A stretch of 64,000 nucleotides of DNA from Pseudozyma flocculosa PF-1 (lineage: Eukaryota; Basidiomycota; Ustilaginomycetes; Ustilaginales; Ustilaginaceae): positions 226,825 to 290,824 of the forward strand of contig NW_006920877.1 in assembly GCF_000417875.1 (NCBI RefSeq), given 5' to 3'. The notes beneath the pieces are model-generated. The model made no database searches, was not told the origin of the DNA, and saw nothing but the letters and a program-made list of their open reading frames with translations. A program made the translations under genes and the position numbers. Shown here piece by piece: positions 47,087 through 58,369 of this stretch (position 1 is the stretch's first letter; each line of letters begins with the position of its first letter).

Positions 47087-49033
47087 CAGGCAAGGCAATC
47101 AAGCCCAAGCAGCCTCGCCTGCCTGCTTGCTTAGCCTGGCCAGCGGCGGGTGGCTTCCACGCATGCCAGCAGAGAGCAACCCGGCCCTGCCTGCCTGCCC
47201 TGCCTGGCTACGTTTGGCGTCGCCCTAAGCCGCAGTGCAAGCCCACCTTTTCGCTTTGCCTGGCACCCGACGCAAATCCTCTCGACCCGAGCTGGACCTG
47301 GTCGCGCCCTGCTTACGCGTCGACGCGTCTGGCGCACGCCCGGCCTGCCTCCGGCCAGGGGAGGAGCGAGCGCTCGGCCTCGGCCAAGGCTGACGGCAGG
47401 CCCAGCCAGCTCACCGTCCCTCGGGCATGCGGGCAGCCCTGGCGATCGGGGCGGAGCGGCGATGCCCCTCCCCTTTGAAAAGGCATGCAGCCTCTGATGT
47501 AGCAAGCTTCCCGCCTCCGGTCGGTCGTCTTGGTTGCTTTCTGGTCGACGACGGACAAAGGAGATCCAAGCTGCTGGCTGGTGGTGGTGGCTGGCTGCCG
47601 AGCCGTTCCAGACCGACGATGGAGGCAGAGGCTAGGGCGGGCTCGGGTTGCGCTCGCTCGTTGGTCGATGCAGACATCTGCCCGACGCGCCAGCAGGCCA
47701 GGCCAGGCCTGCCTCGGCTGCCCCCGACGTCGAGCGAGGTGCGGTAACGGTAGGTTACGGTGCGGGTGTTGGTTTGGCATGGGGACGTTGGTGAGCTGAG
47801 CGACGCACCACAGCCCAGCAGACTGGGGGCTGGAGCGAGGGCGAAAAAGCCAAGATCTAAAATCCAAAATCCAAAAAGCAGGCAGGGCTTCCCCCGAGAA
47901 TCCGCGCCTGCCCTTGGGTCCTTTGGCTGGACCGACGCGCAGGCTAGGGCTGCCCTGCGTGCCTGCCCTGCCTGCGTGCGTTTGGCCTGCCGGCCTGCCT
48001 CTCTTTGCTTGCCCTGGCCTGACGCAGCTCAGCCATCCATCCAGCGCCGGCCATCCAACGAGGCAGGGGCCTGGCTGCCTGGCTGCCTCGCCTGCCTGCC
48101 AAATGAAGCCGGCACGCCAAAATCTCGACACGCACCGATGGACGACCCCCCCAACTCCACGCTGCACCTCAATCTCGCCTTCGGACGCCACCTTCCCCCG
48201 TCACCACCACCACCACCACCACCAACACCAACACCATCACCCACCCGCCGCGCCCGTTGCTGCTCTTTGCGCAACGCCCGACCCGGCAGCCTCTTCTTCT
48301 TCGCTTGGCCACCACGGCCACCTAGCCATTCCTTAGCCCATCTGCTTCCCGCCCGACCCACCGCGCCCATCTCTCTGCCCGCCTTGTTTCCAGCCTCGTC
48401 AGCCATCCGATCCTCCTCCGCCGTTTCTTCTCTCGACCACCGTCACAGCATCTCAGCATCTCGCTCTCTCGCTTCACCGTCATCGGTCACCTTGGGCAAC
48501 AGCCGCGCTCTCATATCCATCACACGTACCTGCCCACCCACACGGGCCCCGGCCCCGCCCGCTCCGCTTCTCGCACATACCCCCGCCTATCGCGCCGCCG
48601 CCCTGCCGCGTTCGGTACCGCTTCCTGCTTTCGTCAACAACAACCAATCGGTCCACATCGGCCGTGACGCTGCGGATTCATCGCACCCGCACCTTGTCGC
48701 CGCAGACCACACAGCGTCCGACTTGGCCATCCGCCCCGCCACCAGGATCGCTGGCACGCACCAACATCTACCGAGCCATCCCTCTGCTCCAACAGTCGGC
48801 CATCGATCAGCGGCGAAACGCTCCCCGGCTTTCGGACCCAGTGCCCGCTTCTGGCCTTGCGATCGACGCTAGCCTCAAACGCGTCTCGGCTGGTACCGCC
48901 TCCCCTTTGGTCAAAGGGCCCGGACCGCCATCTCGCATACACGCTCCAGCGGGCCACGGCCTGCCACACCCACCTCCTGCGGTCTCGCTATAGAAGGCAC
49001 CGCTTCGGGGGCCGAGTCCACCGACGTCGTAGG

Positions 49034-52000
49034 ATGTCCTTCTCCCTTTCGCCCGCGCCAATCTGCCGCACCAACAACGCGTCGACGCCTGGCAACTCGC
49101 CTCACCGGCTGCAGCGGTACGGGAGCTGCACACCGTCCGCATCGTCCAAGGCCATTCCGTTTCCGTGCTCCTCGATGGTCGCCGATGGCCGCCGCAAGAG
49201 TCAGAGTCCGCGGCTGCTCGGAGGCGTCTTTCGATCTCCCACGTCGCAGCAGCAGCTCGACCCCTACGCTCCTGGGCCCTCGACGCTCAAATTGATGGAG
49301 TCTCCCTCGGCATCGCCGGCCAAAGAAGCGCGCGCACGCAAGCAGGCCCGTGAAGCGGCGGCCGCAGGCAGGCTGACGCGCGGCCCCGCGAGTCGACTGG
49401 CGCGCGACGCCATGCCTGCCAGCGCCTGGACCAGGAGTCGCGGATCGAGCCACCAGCATCGCCACGACAGCAGCGGCAGCGACGACATCGACGACGACGC
49501 GCAAGACCCGCCTCGCGACCGATTCGACCTCTCGCCCGCCGCACCCACCGCAACGGCCGACGAGGAAGCGGCACGCCAGGCCAGGATCGAGACCGCCTCG
49601 GCCAACGCCTTCCGGGCTCACCATCGCCTGTCCCAGGTCTCGGGCGGAGGCAACAGCCATACGCCGGGCCCGAACCCCGCCTACGCCCTTGAACGCCACT
49701 TTGCCACCTACGTCAGCATGACGCCGCCAGCAAGCTTCGGATCTCGCACATCGAACGAAACCCCATTCGCCGCGAGCTACGGCCAGCAGCCGGCGCTCGC
49801 CCCGGCGACGGAGCTGCGGCCGCCCACCACCGGCATCCCGCGCTCCCAGGCATTCGGCAGCCTCGCTCCGCTTTCCAAGCTGGTCGCTCCCGCAAGGGAC
49901 TCGGCCAATCTTTGCGGCGACGACGGCGGCGATGGCCAGGACCTCGGCATGCCGGTCGAGGCGATACCTTCGAGGCGTAGCCGTGGTCCTTCCGACGCGG
50001 GCATGCAGGGGCTCGGCATCTCTGGCGCCGGGGGCTTTGACGCCTGGCAGCAACGGGACGACCTCGTATCGGACGCAGAGGAAGATCAAGAGGTGGAGCA
50101 GGGCAGAGGCATCTTCGCTGGCTTTACGGCGCCCTCGAATGCAACTCGCGCTCGATCGAGGACGGAGCCCGAGACCCTCCGAGCTTCATCATCGGTCGGC
50201 TCGAGACGTGGCAAGGTGCCGTCGTTCTTGCGTTCCAAGGAGCTTGCCGCCGACAACGAAGCCTCCGCGATGGACGTCGACTCGGACAATGAGGCAGATG
50301 GCTTGCCCCTGCCCTCGCCCTCTCCCCTCGGCGACGCCACCTTCGGCGGGCAGGCTTGTCGCGGCATGGCAGCTGATCTCGCTGAGCCGCTGCTGCAGCC
50401 AGGCTTGCGGAGACCGCCGACGGGTGTCGACGACGCTCCCACTGGTGTTTCAGCACCCGCTGCGCACTCTTTGGTCGTCTCGATGACGCCTGACCGGAGC
50501 CGCGCAAACGGATCAAGCCGGGGCCAGCGCAGCCGGGCTCTCTCGTCGGCAGCGGTGCCGCGACCCGTACCCGAATTCCTCACGCCGCGGAGCTCGAGCT
50601 CGTCTGCACTCAACGGAGACAAGCTCGCCGGCGCCGCCACCCTCTTCAGCTTCGCAAGCCAGCCGCGCCCTAGCACGCGGTCAGCGACACAGACGGAAAG
50701 CGTGACGCCGGAGCCGTCGCGCGTCGCGAAACGGCGGTCCATCGGCGCTTCACTCGCGCCCATGAGCGCGGGCAAGCTGTTCCAGAGCGAGATTGCGGCC
50801 ACACAAGGCGACCTCGACGATACGGAACCGCCGTCGCCGTCGACTGCGGGCACGTGGCCCACGGATCTGCTGTCGACGCCTTCGTCCTCGGTGCGGGCCA
50901 GGCGACGTGCGACGCCGAGCTCTTCGAGCCTCGCCGACGACTCGAGGTACGCCGACACCAGTCTCGACACGCCTAGCCGCATCTTCGACCCCAGCAACCT
51001 GGGTGCGGACGACAGTGGTGTGGCATTCGGTGGCGGCGAGGAGGAGCGGCACGCCATGTCGCTAAAGAAGGGAAGCGGCCTGCTCGCAAACAGCCTGGGG
51101 CTCCGCAAGGCAGCAACTGGAGGTCGTCGTTTCACTCACTCGCGCAAGTCCCTGTCGGCAGACAGCCTGACCTCGCCGTCCAAGGCCGAGGCCGAGGCAA
51201 TGACGGCGACACCGCCCCGCCGGGAGGCGAGCTTTCACGGCAAGACCCCACACTCTCGCGCGCCGATCTCGAAGTTCAACGCCTTCGGGCCAAAGGAGAG
51301 GTCGGCGCTGATTCACGAGACCCGGTGGTCCGATGGCAGCTCCGCCACTTCCACACCCGATCGCGCTGCGGCCCTCCAACATTCCGTCCGCAAGCCCTTC
51401 ACCAGCCCGGCGCGGGGCCTCGCAGCCAACAGCTCGGCGCCGTCCCACCACTGTGCCGACGGCTCGGCCTCCAATGCCACGTCAAGCTACATGACGCCGC
51501 AGAACTTCAAGAGCGTCAAGCCGCTGCAGGCTGCCTTTATGTCGACCGGTCTGGTCAGCAAGCGCAGCCGGCCGAGGGAGAACTCGGAGGGATCAAATGG
51601 AGGCGGAGGCGGCCCAGACAACCTTCCTGCACCGCCCCGGCCCAACTTTGGCAGCGCCCTCGGCCTGCGCGAGGTGGTGGCCGCCGCCAACGCACACGCC
51701 GCCGCCAATGCCGACAGGACTAGCCACGCGATGCCAGATACTCCAGTCAAGAAGGGAACTGCCAGCATGATCCCCTTCCCCGTCGTTGGAGGCGTTGGAG
51801 GCGGTGGTGGTGGCGGCTCGTCGCTGCGGCCACCTGCTCAGGCGGCTCGAAGGGCGCCCTCGCCTCTTGGGATGCACTCGCCCGCCGCAGACTCGGTCTC
51901 GAGCGGCTGCAGCGCCGACTCGCCCCTCTTGCCGGACGCCTGCGACAGCCCGACGTTCAACCTGATGGCGCTGAGCCCGCCGACGACCGATCACGAAGGC

Positions 52001-54527
52001 CCGCGGCACGGCCACGGCCACGGCTGGCCGGCCTACAGCACCGTGCCTCGGGCGAGGAGGCCGCCCATGTCGCTCTCGCACGCGTTCCAGCCGCTGGTGA
52101 CGACAGACTCTGCCGACGACGACGTCAAGTCGGACGATACGCCTGCCAGTCCGAGCCTTCAGCAGCAGCGAGGCCCCAACCGCCTGCCGCCGCCAACCAG
52201 TCTGCGAAAGGGACGGGTGCGGGCGACGCCGCTTTCCCACGCCCTCGGACGCAAGAACAGCAGATCGGGACTCGGACTGACCCTCGACGACGCCGGCGCA
52301 ACCGCCTCGCCGTCGAAGGCCTTGCCGCGCTTCGATAGCCCAGCCAAGCCGACTCGCGGCATCGACGTGTCTGCTCGTCCTGGACACAAGCGCGCCCAGC
52401 TGAGCGAGGTCGAGCATGCTGCCCGTCAGCGCCCCTCATTCATCCGCAACCGCAACTCGATTGGACTGCAGCGCAAGAGCAGCTTCGGACTCAACAACGA
52501 CCCCGAATCGAACGACGAAGCGGTCCCGATGACGCCGACCAGGACCTCGACCCCGCTCAAGTGGTTCGAAGGTGAGCCGCGCCCCTGTTTGACTGGATGC
52601 TGTGGGCCGACACAACAGTGATGCTGACCGCCGATGCTATCTCCGGCTGCCCTACACTCTCCTCGAACCCGCCACAGCTGCCCAGGTCGTCACTACACCA
52701 TCGCCCTCGTCCCGACGACAGGCAGCCCAGCAGCTGCGTGCTCAGCGGCGCAGCCTGATCCAGGGTGGCCGTCGCGCCTCGCAGCTGTCGGAATCGTTCG
52801 CAGCCCACGACGGCCCGGCGTCGGCCGCAAACGTCGACAACGAAGCATCCCTCGCCTTCGCCGGCCCGGACGGCCCGGGCACCCCGAGCGGCACCACCGC
52901 TTCGCTCCACGGCATCGATGTCGCCGCCGGCAGCCGCCTGGAGCTGTGCTTCACGATGGAATCGATTCTCGGGCAGGGCGAGTTCAGCGAGGTCGTCAAG
53001 GCCGAGGACAAGGTGACCGGGATGGCCTATGCGGTCAAGCGGATGAAGAAGGCCTACAGCGGGCCGCGCGACCGCCTTCGAAGGCTCGAAGAGGTCGATG
53101 TGCTCCGCCACCTCTCCAAGGATCGCGGCCACCCCAACGTCATTGGCCTCATCGATGCGTGGGAGGAGGGCGGCCACCTCTTTGTCCAGACCGAGCTGTG
53201 CTCGCTCGGCACGCTCGCCTTCTTCCTCGACCAGTACGGCGACTCTGTCGGCTCGCTCGACGAACCGCGGCTGTGGAAGATCCTGGCCGAGCTCTCTTCC
53301 GGCCTCGCACACATCCACGGCAACGGCATCCTTCACCTCGACCTCAAGCCAGCCAACGTCTTCATCACGGAGCTCGGCACGCTCAAGATTGGCGACTTTG
53401 GCATGGCCACGCGCTGGCCGCCGCCGGACGCGATGACGATCCTCCGTGGTGCCGCGCTCGAGGCGACCGACGCCGCATCGGCGCCCAGCAAGCTCGGGCA
53501 ACTCGAAGGCGTGGCCGCGCTGGCCACCCGTCGCCCTCACCCGACGAGGGGCTGGAGCCTGGAGCGCGAGGGCGACCGCGAGTACCTCGCGCCTGAGATT
53601 ATGCGCGAGGGCCAGTACGGCAAGGCGGCCGACATCTTCAGCCTGGGCCTCATCCTGCTCGAGGCTGCCGGCAACGTGCAGCTGCCCGACAACGGCGAGC
53701 CGTGGCAGAAGCTGCGCAACGACGACTTTTCCGACCTCGACCTGCGCGATCGCAGCGGCACGCTGCTGCGCATGCTGTCGAGCCTGCTGGCCTCGGACCC
53801 GGCGCGCCGGCCCACGGTCGACGAGATTGTCGAGCACCCGGTCATGGCAGTCGTGCGCACGCGGATGGCCAGGGGTCTGCTGACCAGCGAGCTCGACCAA
53901 CTGCCCGAGATCGACCTGCCGCACTCCGAGTCGGGCCTCACCGCCAGCGCCTCGACCAACTCGGTATGCAGCGCCGCCTCGAACCGGACCGCCGGACGAC
54001 GCAGCGAGCTTGGAGGCGACCCAGACGACGGCGACGGCGCATCGGCATCAGCATTGGCATCGGCATCGGCGCTGGGCCTTTCGGGCATCCCTGCATCGGC
54101 CTCGGACCGTACCACGACGTCGACGTGCAGTTTGGCATCGGCGTCGTCGAATCTGGCGCTCAACGTGCGCGGCGCTCTGATCCAGGAGCCCGAGGACGAC
54201 TTTATGCGCGAGGTGGTGGCGGCCGATCCGGTCGAGCAGTCCCTCTCGCACTCGGCGTACCCGTACGACTCGTCGTTTTCCTCGACTGCCTCGTCGTCGT
54301 CGTGCGCCTCGCCCACGCCGCAGTCGAGCCAGCTGGGGATGCGCAGGCCGCTCGCCGACATTCAGCCATGCAGCATCGGTGGCGTTGGGGGCGGTAGGCC
54401 GCGCTACAGCTCGGATCTCGACGACGGGGACAGCGTGCATCGCACGGGCTCCCACCATCTGGCGGCCGAACAGCAGTGGGTCGACGACATGGACCTCGAC
54501 GACGACGTCGACGCCAGGGCCATGTGA
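49034..54527 (+). CDS. WEE1: Wee1-type mitotic inhibitor kinase
   Basis: Exons 49,034-52,571 and 52,678-54,527. The 106-nt intron has a GTGAGC donor, a GCTGACC branch region and a CCACAG acceptor, the only nearby AG that keeps frame; 1,795 aa. Residues 1-1,265 are Ser/Pro-rich with many SP/TP sites. The kinase domain (about 1,270-1,640) has GQGEFSEV, AYAVKRMKK (Lys1300), HLDLKPANVFI (Asp1401), GDFGMA (Asp1419) and the Wee1 hallmark EREGDREYLAPEIM, then FSLGLILLEAAGNVQLP. Wee1 phosphorylates the inhibitory tyrosine of CDK1 and delays mitosis. It is about twice the length of S. pombe Wee1 (877 aa), mainly from the N-terminus. The frame is open upstream to 48,857; MSFSLSP is taken as the start because the part before it is Arg/His-rich leader-like sequence. 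Confidence 0.95.
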
Positions 54528-55054
54528 CGGCCTCGCACTCGTTTTTGTCATCGCTCTGCATCTCGTACGACGCCCTCCTTGCCTCTTTTGTTCGCTCCCG
54601 CTCTCGCCCCTTGACGTCGCAACCTAGATTAGGTCCCATGCCCAGCCCGCCATACATAACCCCCCTCATCTGGTCCGAGTCGAGTGCGTAGGTAGGCGTA
54701 GCGTAGCAACAGGACTCTGATTTCATCGTACGACGCCGCCAATCAGGTCGACGCTGGCCAGTCGAATCAAAGGCGAGACTTGCCCCCTCTCTTTCACTTC
54801 ACCTCTCCGTTGAGACGGTCCTCGGGCAGTCTGCTGAGCGCCGTCGAGTTGCAAGCGTGTAGTTGGCTGGATCTGAGCCAGAGGGGGCCGCGCACGGCCC
54901 AGAAGCCAAGGTGGCGCGTCGCCCTCCTCTCCCCGCATTTCGCGCAAACGGCACCCTGGGGGGTTCGGACACCTCGAACGCCTCGACCACCACAACCCAT
55001 CGCCGTTGTCATCAGTCTTGCTTGCTGCACCAACAGCTGCCGCATCCGGGCACC
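54528..55054. other. Intergenic: WEE1 3' flank and GH92 promoter
   Basis: 527 bp between tandem genes. No TATA box is clear; the GH92 frame is open back to 54,863, but that part lacks a signal-peptide-like start. Confidence 0.5.
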
Positions 55055-57736
55055 ATGAGGCTGCTTTTCGTCGCCCTCCTGACCGCGGCTCTGGGCGGCC
55101 CAGGCCCATCACTTGCATCGCAGCAACGCCACTTTGCCTCGTCGCCTGCGCCTGCCGCCGTCTCTTGGTCATCCATCCCGCCATGCCATCCATTCTGCCC
55201 CTCTTCGCACGGCTCCCTCGCCCAAATCGAATCGCGCCGCTACCCCGCGGCATCGCTGGGCAACCTCGAGTTCACCAACCCGCTGATTGGCACCCAGGGC
55301 CCGGATCCATCCGAGTACGGCGGCATGGTCCCTTCGCTCTCGTCGCCGTTTGCATCGACCCGCCTCATCCCAATGACGCGCGAGAACAAGGTCAGCGGCG
55401 TTCCGTACCACTTCAACGACACGTCGAGCATCGGCGCCATCATCAGCAGGCAGCCCGCTATCTGGATGGGAGATTACGGCCACGTCGCCCTCTGGTCCAC
55501 CGCTAGGGGCGAGGACGTCAAGCTCGACGTGCACCAAAGGGCAAAGCCCTTCGATCGCGAGCGCGACGAGTATGCAAAGGTGTGGAAGTACGCCGTACGG
55601 CTCGGCGGCCAAGGGCCAGAAGAGGAGCAGGTCGTCATGGAGCTGGCGGGCAAGAGCCGAGCTCACATGGTCCAGTTCACCTATCCCGACCTGCCGTCGA
55701 CCCCAGAAGCCGGGGCGGCCGGGGTGATGAAGGACGAGGACGAGCATGCAAAGGGCCCGGCCATCTCCTCCAAATCCTCGCGGGCTTCGTGGCGAGGTGG
55801 TGTCGAGATCGACGTCGATCACGGCGAGGTGAGCGGCTACAACACCGAGCGCATGGACTACCGGCTTGGACCCAACCAGGCGCTCGACTTCAAGGGATGG
55901 TACGTGGCGCGCATCGAGCACCAGCTGCAGGGCTCCGATCAGTGGATCGCCGGTTTCGCCTCAGACGGGCATCGCGTCGACTACGGCACGGTCCACACCA
56001 ACTCGAGCGGGACCACGCTCCATCCCGCCGAGCGGGCAAGGTGGAACGACCTCGGCGTCTACGGCTACGTACGCCTGCCTGCCAACGTCAAGCGGGCGAG
56101 GGTGCGGATCGGCATGAGCCTCATATCGAAGCAGCAGGCCGCGTTCAACCTCGAAGACGAGATGCCCGACGGCACCGAGCTCGAGGACGTGGTGCAGCAC
56201 TCGATCGAGGCATGGAGGAAAAAGGTGGACCGGATCCAGGTCCAGGGCGGCGAGCAGAGGGACAAGACCATCCTCTTTACGGCCATGGTCCGCGCCAGCG
56301 TCTACCCGGCCGAACACGCCGAAGTGGTGCCGCCAGAGGGCTGGAAGGCTCGAGCCGCTGGTGCGATGCCTTCTGCCTCGCCCGCACCTTCCGAGCACGG
56401 TATCCCCCACGCGCGCCAGCACATTGCCACGGCTGCGTCGACGGCTGCCGCAGCGGCAGCCGGGGAAGAGCGACAGCATCACTACTACTCGGCCTACACC
56501 GACTCGGTCCACCGCGTGCCAAAGGGCAAAGGCACGCAGCGCTACCAGTCGTTTTCCATCTGGGACATCTACCGGGCGCAGTGGTCGACGCTGATCCTGT
56601 TCGAGCCCGAGCGTGTTGCCGACATGGTGCGGTCGATGCTCGACATCTACGACGAGTCTGGACGGCTGCCGATGTGGGCCAACCTGGGCGAGACCAACAT
56701 CATGATTGGCACGCACGCCGACTCGCTCATCGCCGAGGCGGCGCTCAAGGGCATCTCTGGGTTCGACGCCGACAAGGCGTGGCGGGCTGTCCTCGACGAC
56801 GCCACGGTGCCTCCGGAGCGCGAGGGCGAGCTGCGCTACGCCGACCGCGAGGAGTACACGCCGCTCGAGGTGCGCGCGGGCCTGTCGGCGTACGAGGAGC
56901 TTGGGTACGTCCCGCTGGACCAGTGGGACGAGTCGACGAGCCGCACCCTCGACTACGCCTACGACGACGCGGCGGTGGCTGTGCTGGCCCGGCTGCAGAA
57001 TCGCACCGATGAGGCGGAGCGCTTCGAGAGGCGGAGCAAGACGCGCTGGCGCAACGTCTTTGACCCGTCGACGGGCATGGCGTGCGCGCGGCACTCGAAC
57101 GGCAGCTTCCTGCCGCAGCCGCTGCCGACGCCGCAGGCGAGGCAGGACGGCTTCACCGAGGGCAACATGTTTGACTACACGTTTGCGGTGCCGCACGACG
57201 TCAAGGGCCTGATTTCGTACCTCTCGCCCTCGAAGCTCGTCGAGCTGCTGCGGCGGCACTTTGACGAGGGCCACAACAACATCTCCAACGAGCCGTCGCA
57301 GCACATCCCCTACCTCTACTCGTACCTGGACCGGCACGGGGACACGCACCGCATCGTGCGGCAAATCCTGGGCGAGGGGTACGGCGACCGAGAGGACGGC
57401 ATCACGGGCAACGAGGACTGCGGCCAGATGAGCAGCTGGTACCTCTGGAACGCGGCGCTGGGCGTGTACCCCATGAACCCGGTCAGCGGCGAGGTTGTCG
57501 TGGGCGGCGGCATGGCGTTTGAGCGCGTCGAGGTGCGCATCCCGCCCCGACGTGCGGGCGGCGAGGCGACCAGGCTGACGATCACGGCCGAGGGGCTGGA
57601 CGAGGGACGGGTGTACACGCGCGGGGTCGAGGTGAATGGGCAGAGGAGGGGCGCGGTGCTGCGCTGGCAGGACCTCGTCGAGGGCGGCGAGTGGGCGTTT
57701 GACATTCGCGGCGAGACCGGACCGTGGGAGGCGTAG
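55055..57736 (+). CDS. Secreted GH92 alpha-mannosidase
   Basis: Single exon, 893 aa from Met at 55,055, which starts a signal peptide (MRLLFVALLTAALGGPGPSLA). GH92 signatures: FTNPLIGTQGPDPSEYGGMVPS with N75, TRLIPMTRENKVSGVPYHFNDTS, QPAIWMGDYGHVA, SIWDIYRAQWSTLILF, PMWANLGETNIMIGTHADSLIAEA, HFDEGHNNISNEPSQHIPYLYSY and GNEDCGQMSSWYLWNA beginning at 785. GH92 enzymes are calcium-dependent exo-mannosidases, mostly alpha-1,2, that trim mannan or N-glycans; the signal peptide points to the cell surface or medium. A Ser/Ala-rich insert (about 430-485) is lineage-specific. The family is mainly bacterial but occurs in many fungi; base usage matches the neighbours, so recent transfer is not indicated. 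Confidence 0.95.
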   Translation: MRLLFVALLTAALGGPGPSLASQQRHFASSPAPAAVSWSSIPPCHPFCPSSHGSLAQIESRRYPAASLGNLEFTNPLIGTQGPDPSEYGGMVPSLSSPFASTRLIPMTRENKVSGVPYHFNDTSSIGAIISRQPAIWMGDYGHVALWSTARGEDVKLDVHQRAKPFDRERDEYAKVWKYAVRLGGQGPEEEQVVMELAGKSRAHMVQFTYPDLPSTPEAGAAGVMKDEDEHAKGPAISSKSSRASWRGGVEIDVDHGEVSGYNTERMDYRLGPNQALDFKGWYVARIEHQLQGSDQWIAGFASDGHRVDYGTVHTNSSGTTLHPAERARWNDLGVYGYVRLPANVKRARVRIGMSLISKQQAAFNLEDEMPDGTELEDVVQHSIEAWRKKVDRIQVQGGEQRDKTILFTAMVRASVYPAEHAEVVPPEGWKARAAGAMPSASPAPSEHGIPHARQHIATAASTAAAAAAGEERQHHYYSAYTDSVHRVPKGKGTQRYQSFSIWDIYRAQWSTLILFEPERVADMVRSMLDIYDESGRLPMWANLGETNIMIGTHADSLIAEAALKGISGFDADKAWRAVLDDATVPPEREGELRYADREEYTPLEVRAGLSAYEELGYVPLDQWDESTSRTLDYAYDDAAVAVLARLQNRTDEAERFERRSKTRWRNVFDPSTGMACARHSNGSFLPQPLPTPQARQDGFTEGNMFDYTFAVPHDVKGLISYLSPSKLVELLRRHFDEGHNNISNEPSQHIPYLYSYLDRHGDTHRIVRQILGEGYGDREDGITGNEDCGQMSSWYLWNAALGVYPMNPVSGEVVVGGGMAFERVEVRIPPRRAGGEATRLTITAEGLDEGRVYTRGVEVNGQRRGAVLRWQDLVEGGEWAFDIRGETGPWEA

Positions 57737-58369
57737 GCCGTCTGGTCGCACCTGGCAATGGAAGATGGTGGAGCGCGGGACGAAGATGGTGGAATCGCGA
57801 CGAGGCCCCCAGCTCCAGATGGAATTTCAAATGGACGGCTTCTGATTGGCTGTGGGGCCCTCCTTGGGCTCCTCCCCCGCGTCGAGGGTCGCGTTATCGA
57901 AGCGGGCCTCGCCTCGCCCTGCCTGGCCAGCCGGGTCCGCCAGATCTCGTTATCCCAGCCGAGAAGAGTCGGCCGCCGGGCCCTCGAGGGCGAGCGAGAC
58001 ACAGCTCTAAATTTTCCGCCTCTGGAGCGAGGCTGGCCTGTCCGACCAACGTGTGTAACGTGAGCGGGCTCAAGGTAGACTGTCAGCTGTCGGATCGTCA
58101 ATACGGCGCTCGTCATTGGTCCATGCACCTCTGCTTTTGCCCGGCCTGGGAGCAGGAGCAGGGTCGTCGTTGGTTCCTTTCGGTGACAAGCAGCCATGCC
58201 GCCGCCATCCTCTGCGGAGGGCGGGCGAGGGTGGATAAAAAGAGATACCTTCGTCCCCCTCCGCTGCCGCTTCTCCATCGCCATCGCCATCCCCATCTTC
58301 TTGCCCCACGGACACCATCCTCACATTCTCCTATCCTCGATTGTCCGCCCAAGGTCGATACGATCCAAC
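57737..58369. promoter_or_regulatory. CCC1 upstream region with CCAAT and GATA-type words
   Basis: 633 bp between tandem genes. Inverted CCAAT boxes (ATTGG) occur at 57,845-57,849 and 58,115-58,119. A GGATAAAAAG element at about 58,233-58,242 lies ~130 nt before the start and could act as a TATA-like or GATA site. Fungal vacuolar iron importers are often controlled by the CCAAT complex/HapX and by GATA repressors, so these are candidate sites; nothing here proves use. Confidence 0.35.

Larger units (their letters stand above)
44675..49033. other. Intergenic: CLIP 3' flank, microsatellites and the WEE1 leader
   Basis: 4.4 kb without a supportable gene. It holds a G22 run, an AGGCG tandem tract and a long CAGG tract. 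From about 48,130 to 49,030 the plus strand is rich in C and T with a (CAC)n tract at 48,202-48,222, as expected for a long 5' leader of WEE1. A 370-codon open frame at 47,760-48,872 has a biased, domain-less translation and is not called. Confidence 0.6.

Noticed and set aside
47760..48872. 370-codon open frame (+) upstream of WEE1
   Set aside because: Pro/Ser/Ala/His-rich translation of CT-rich leader and (CAC)n tract; no domain.
55961..57751. 596-codon open frame (-) antisense to the GH92 gene
   Set aside because: Antisense shadow; the plus-strand frame carries all GH92 signatures.
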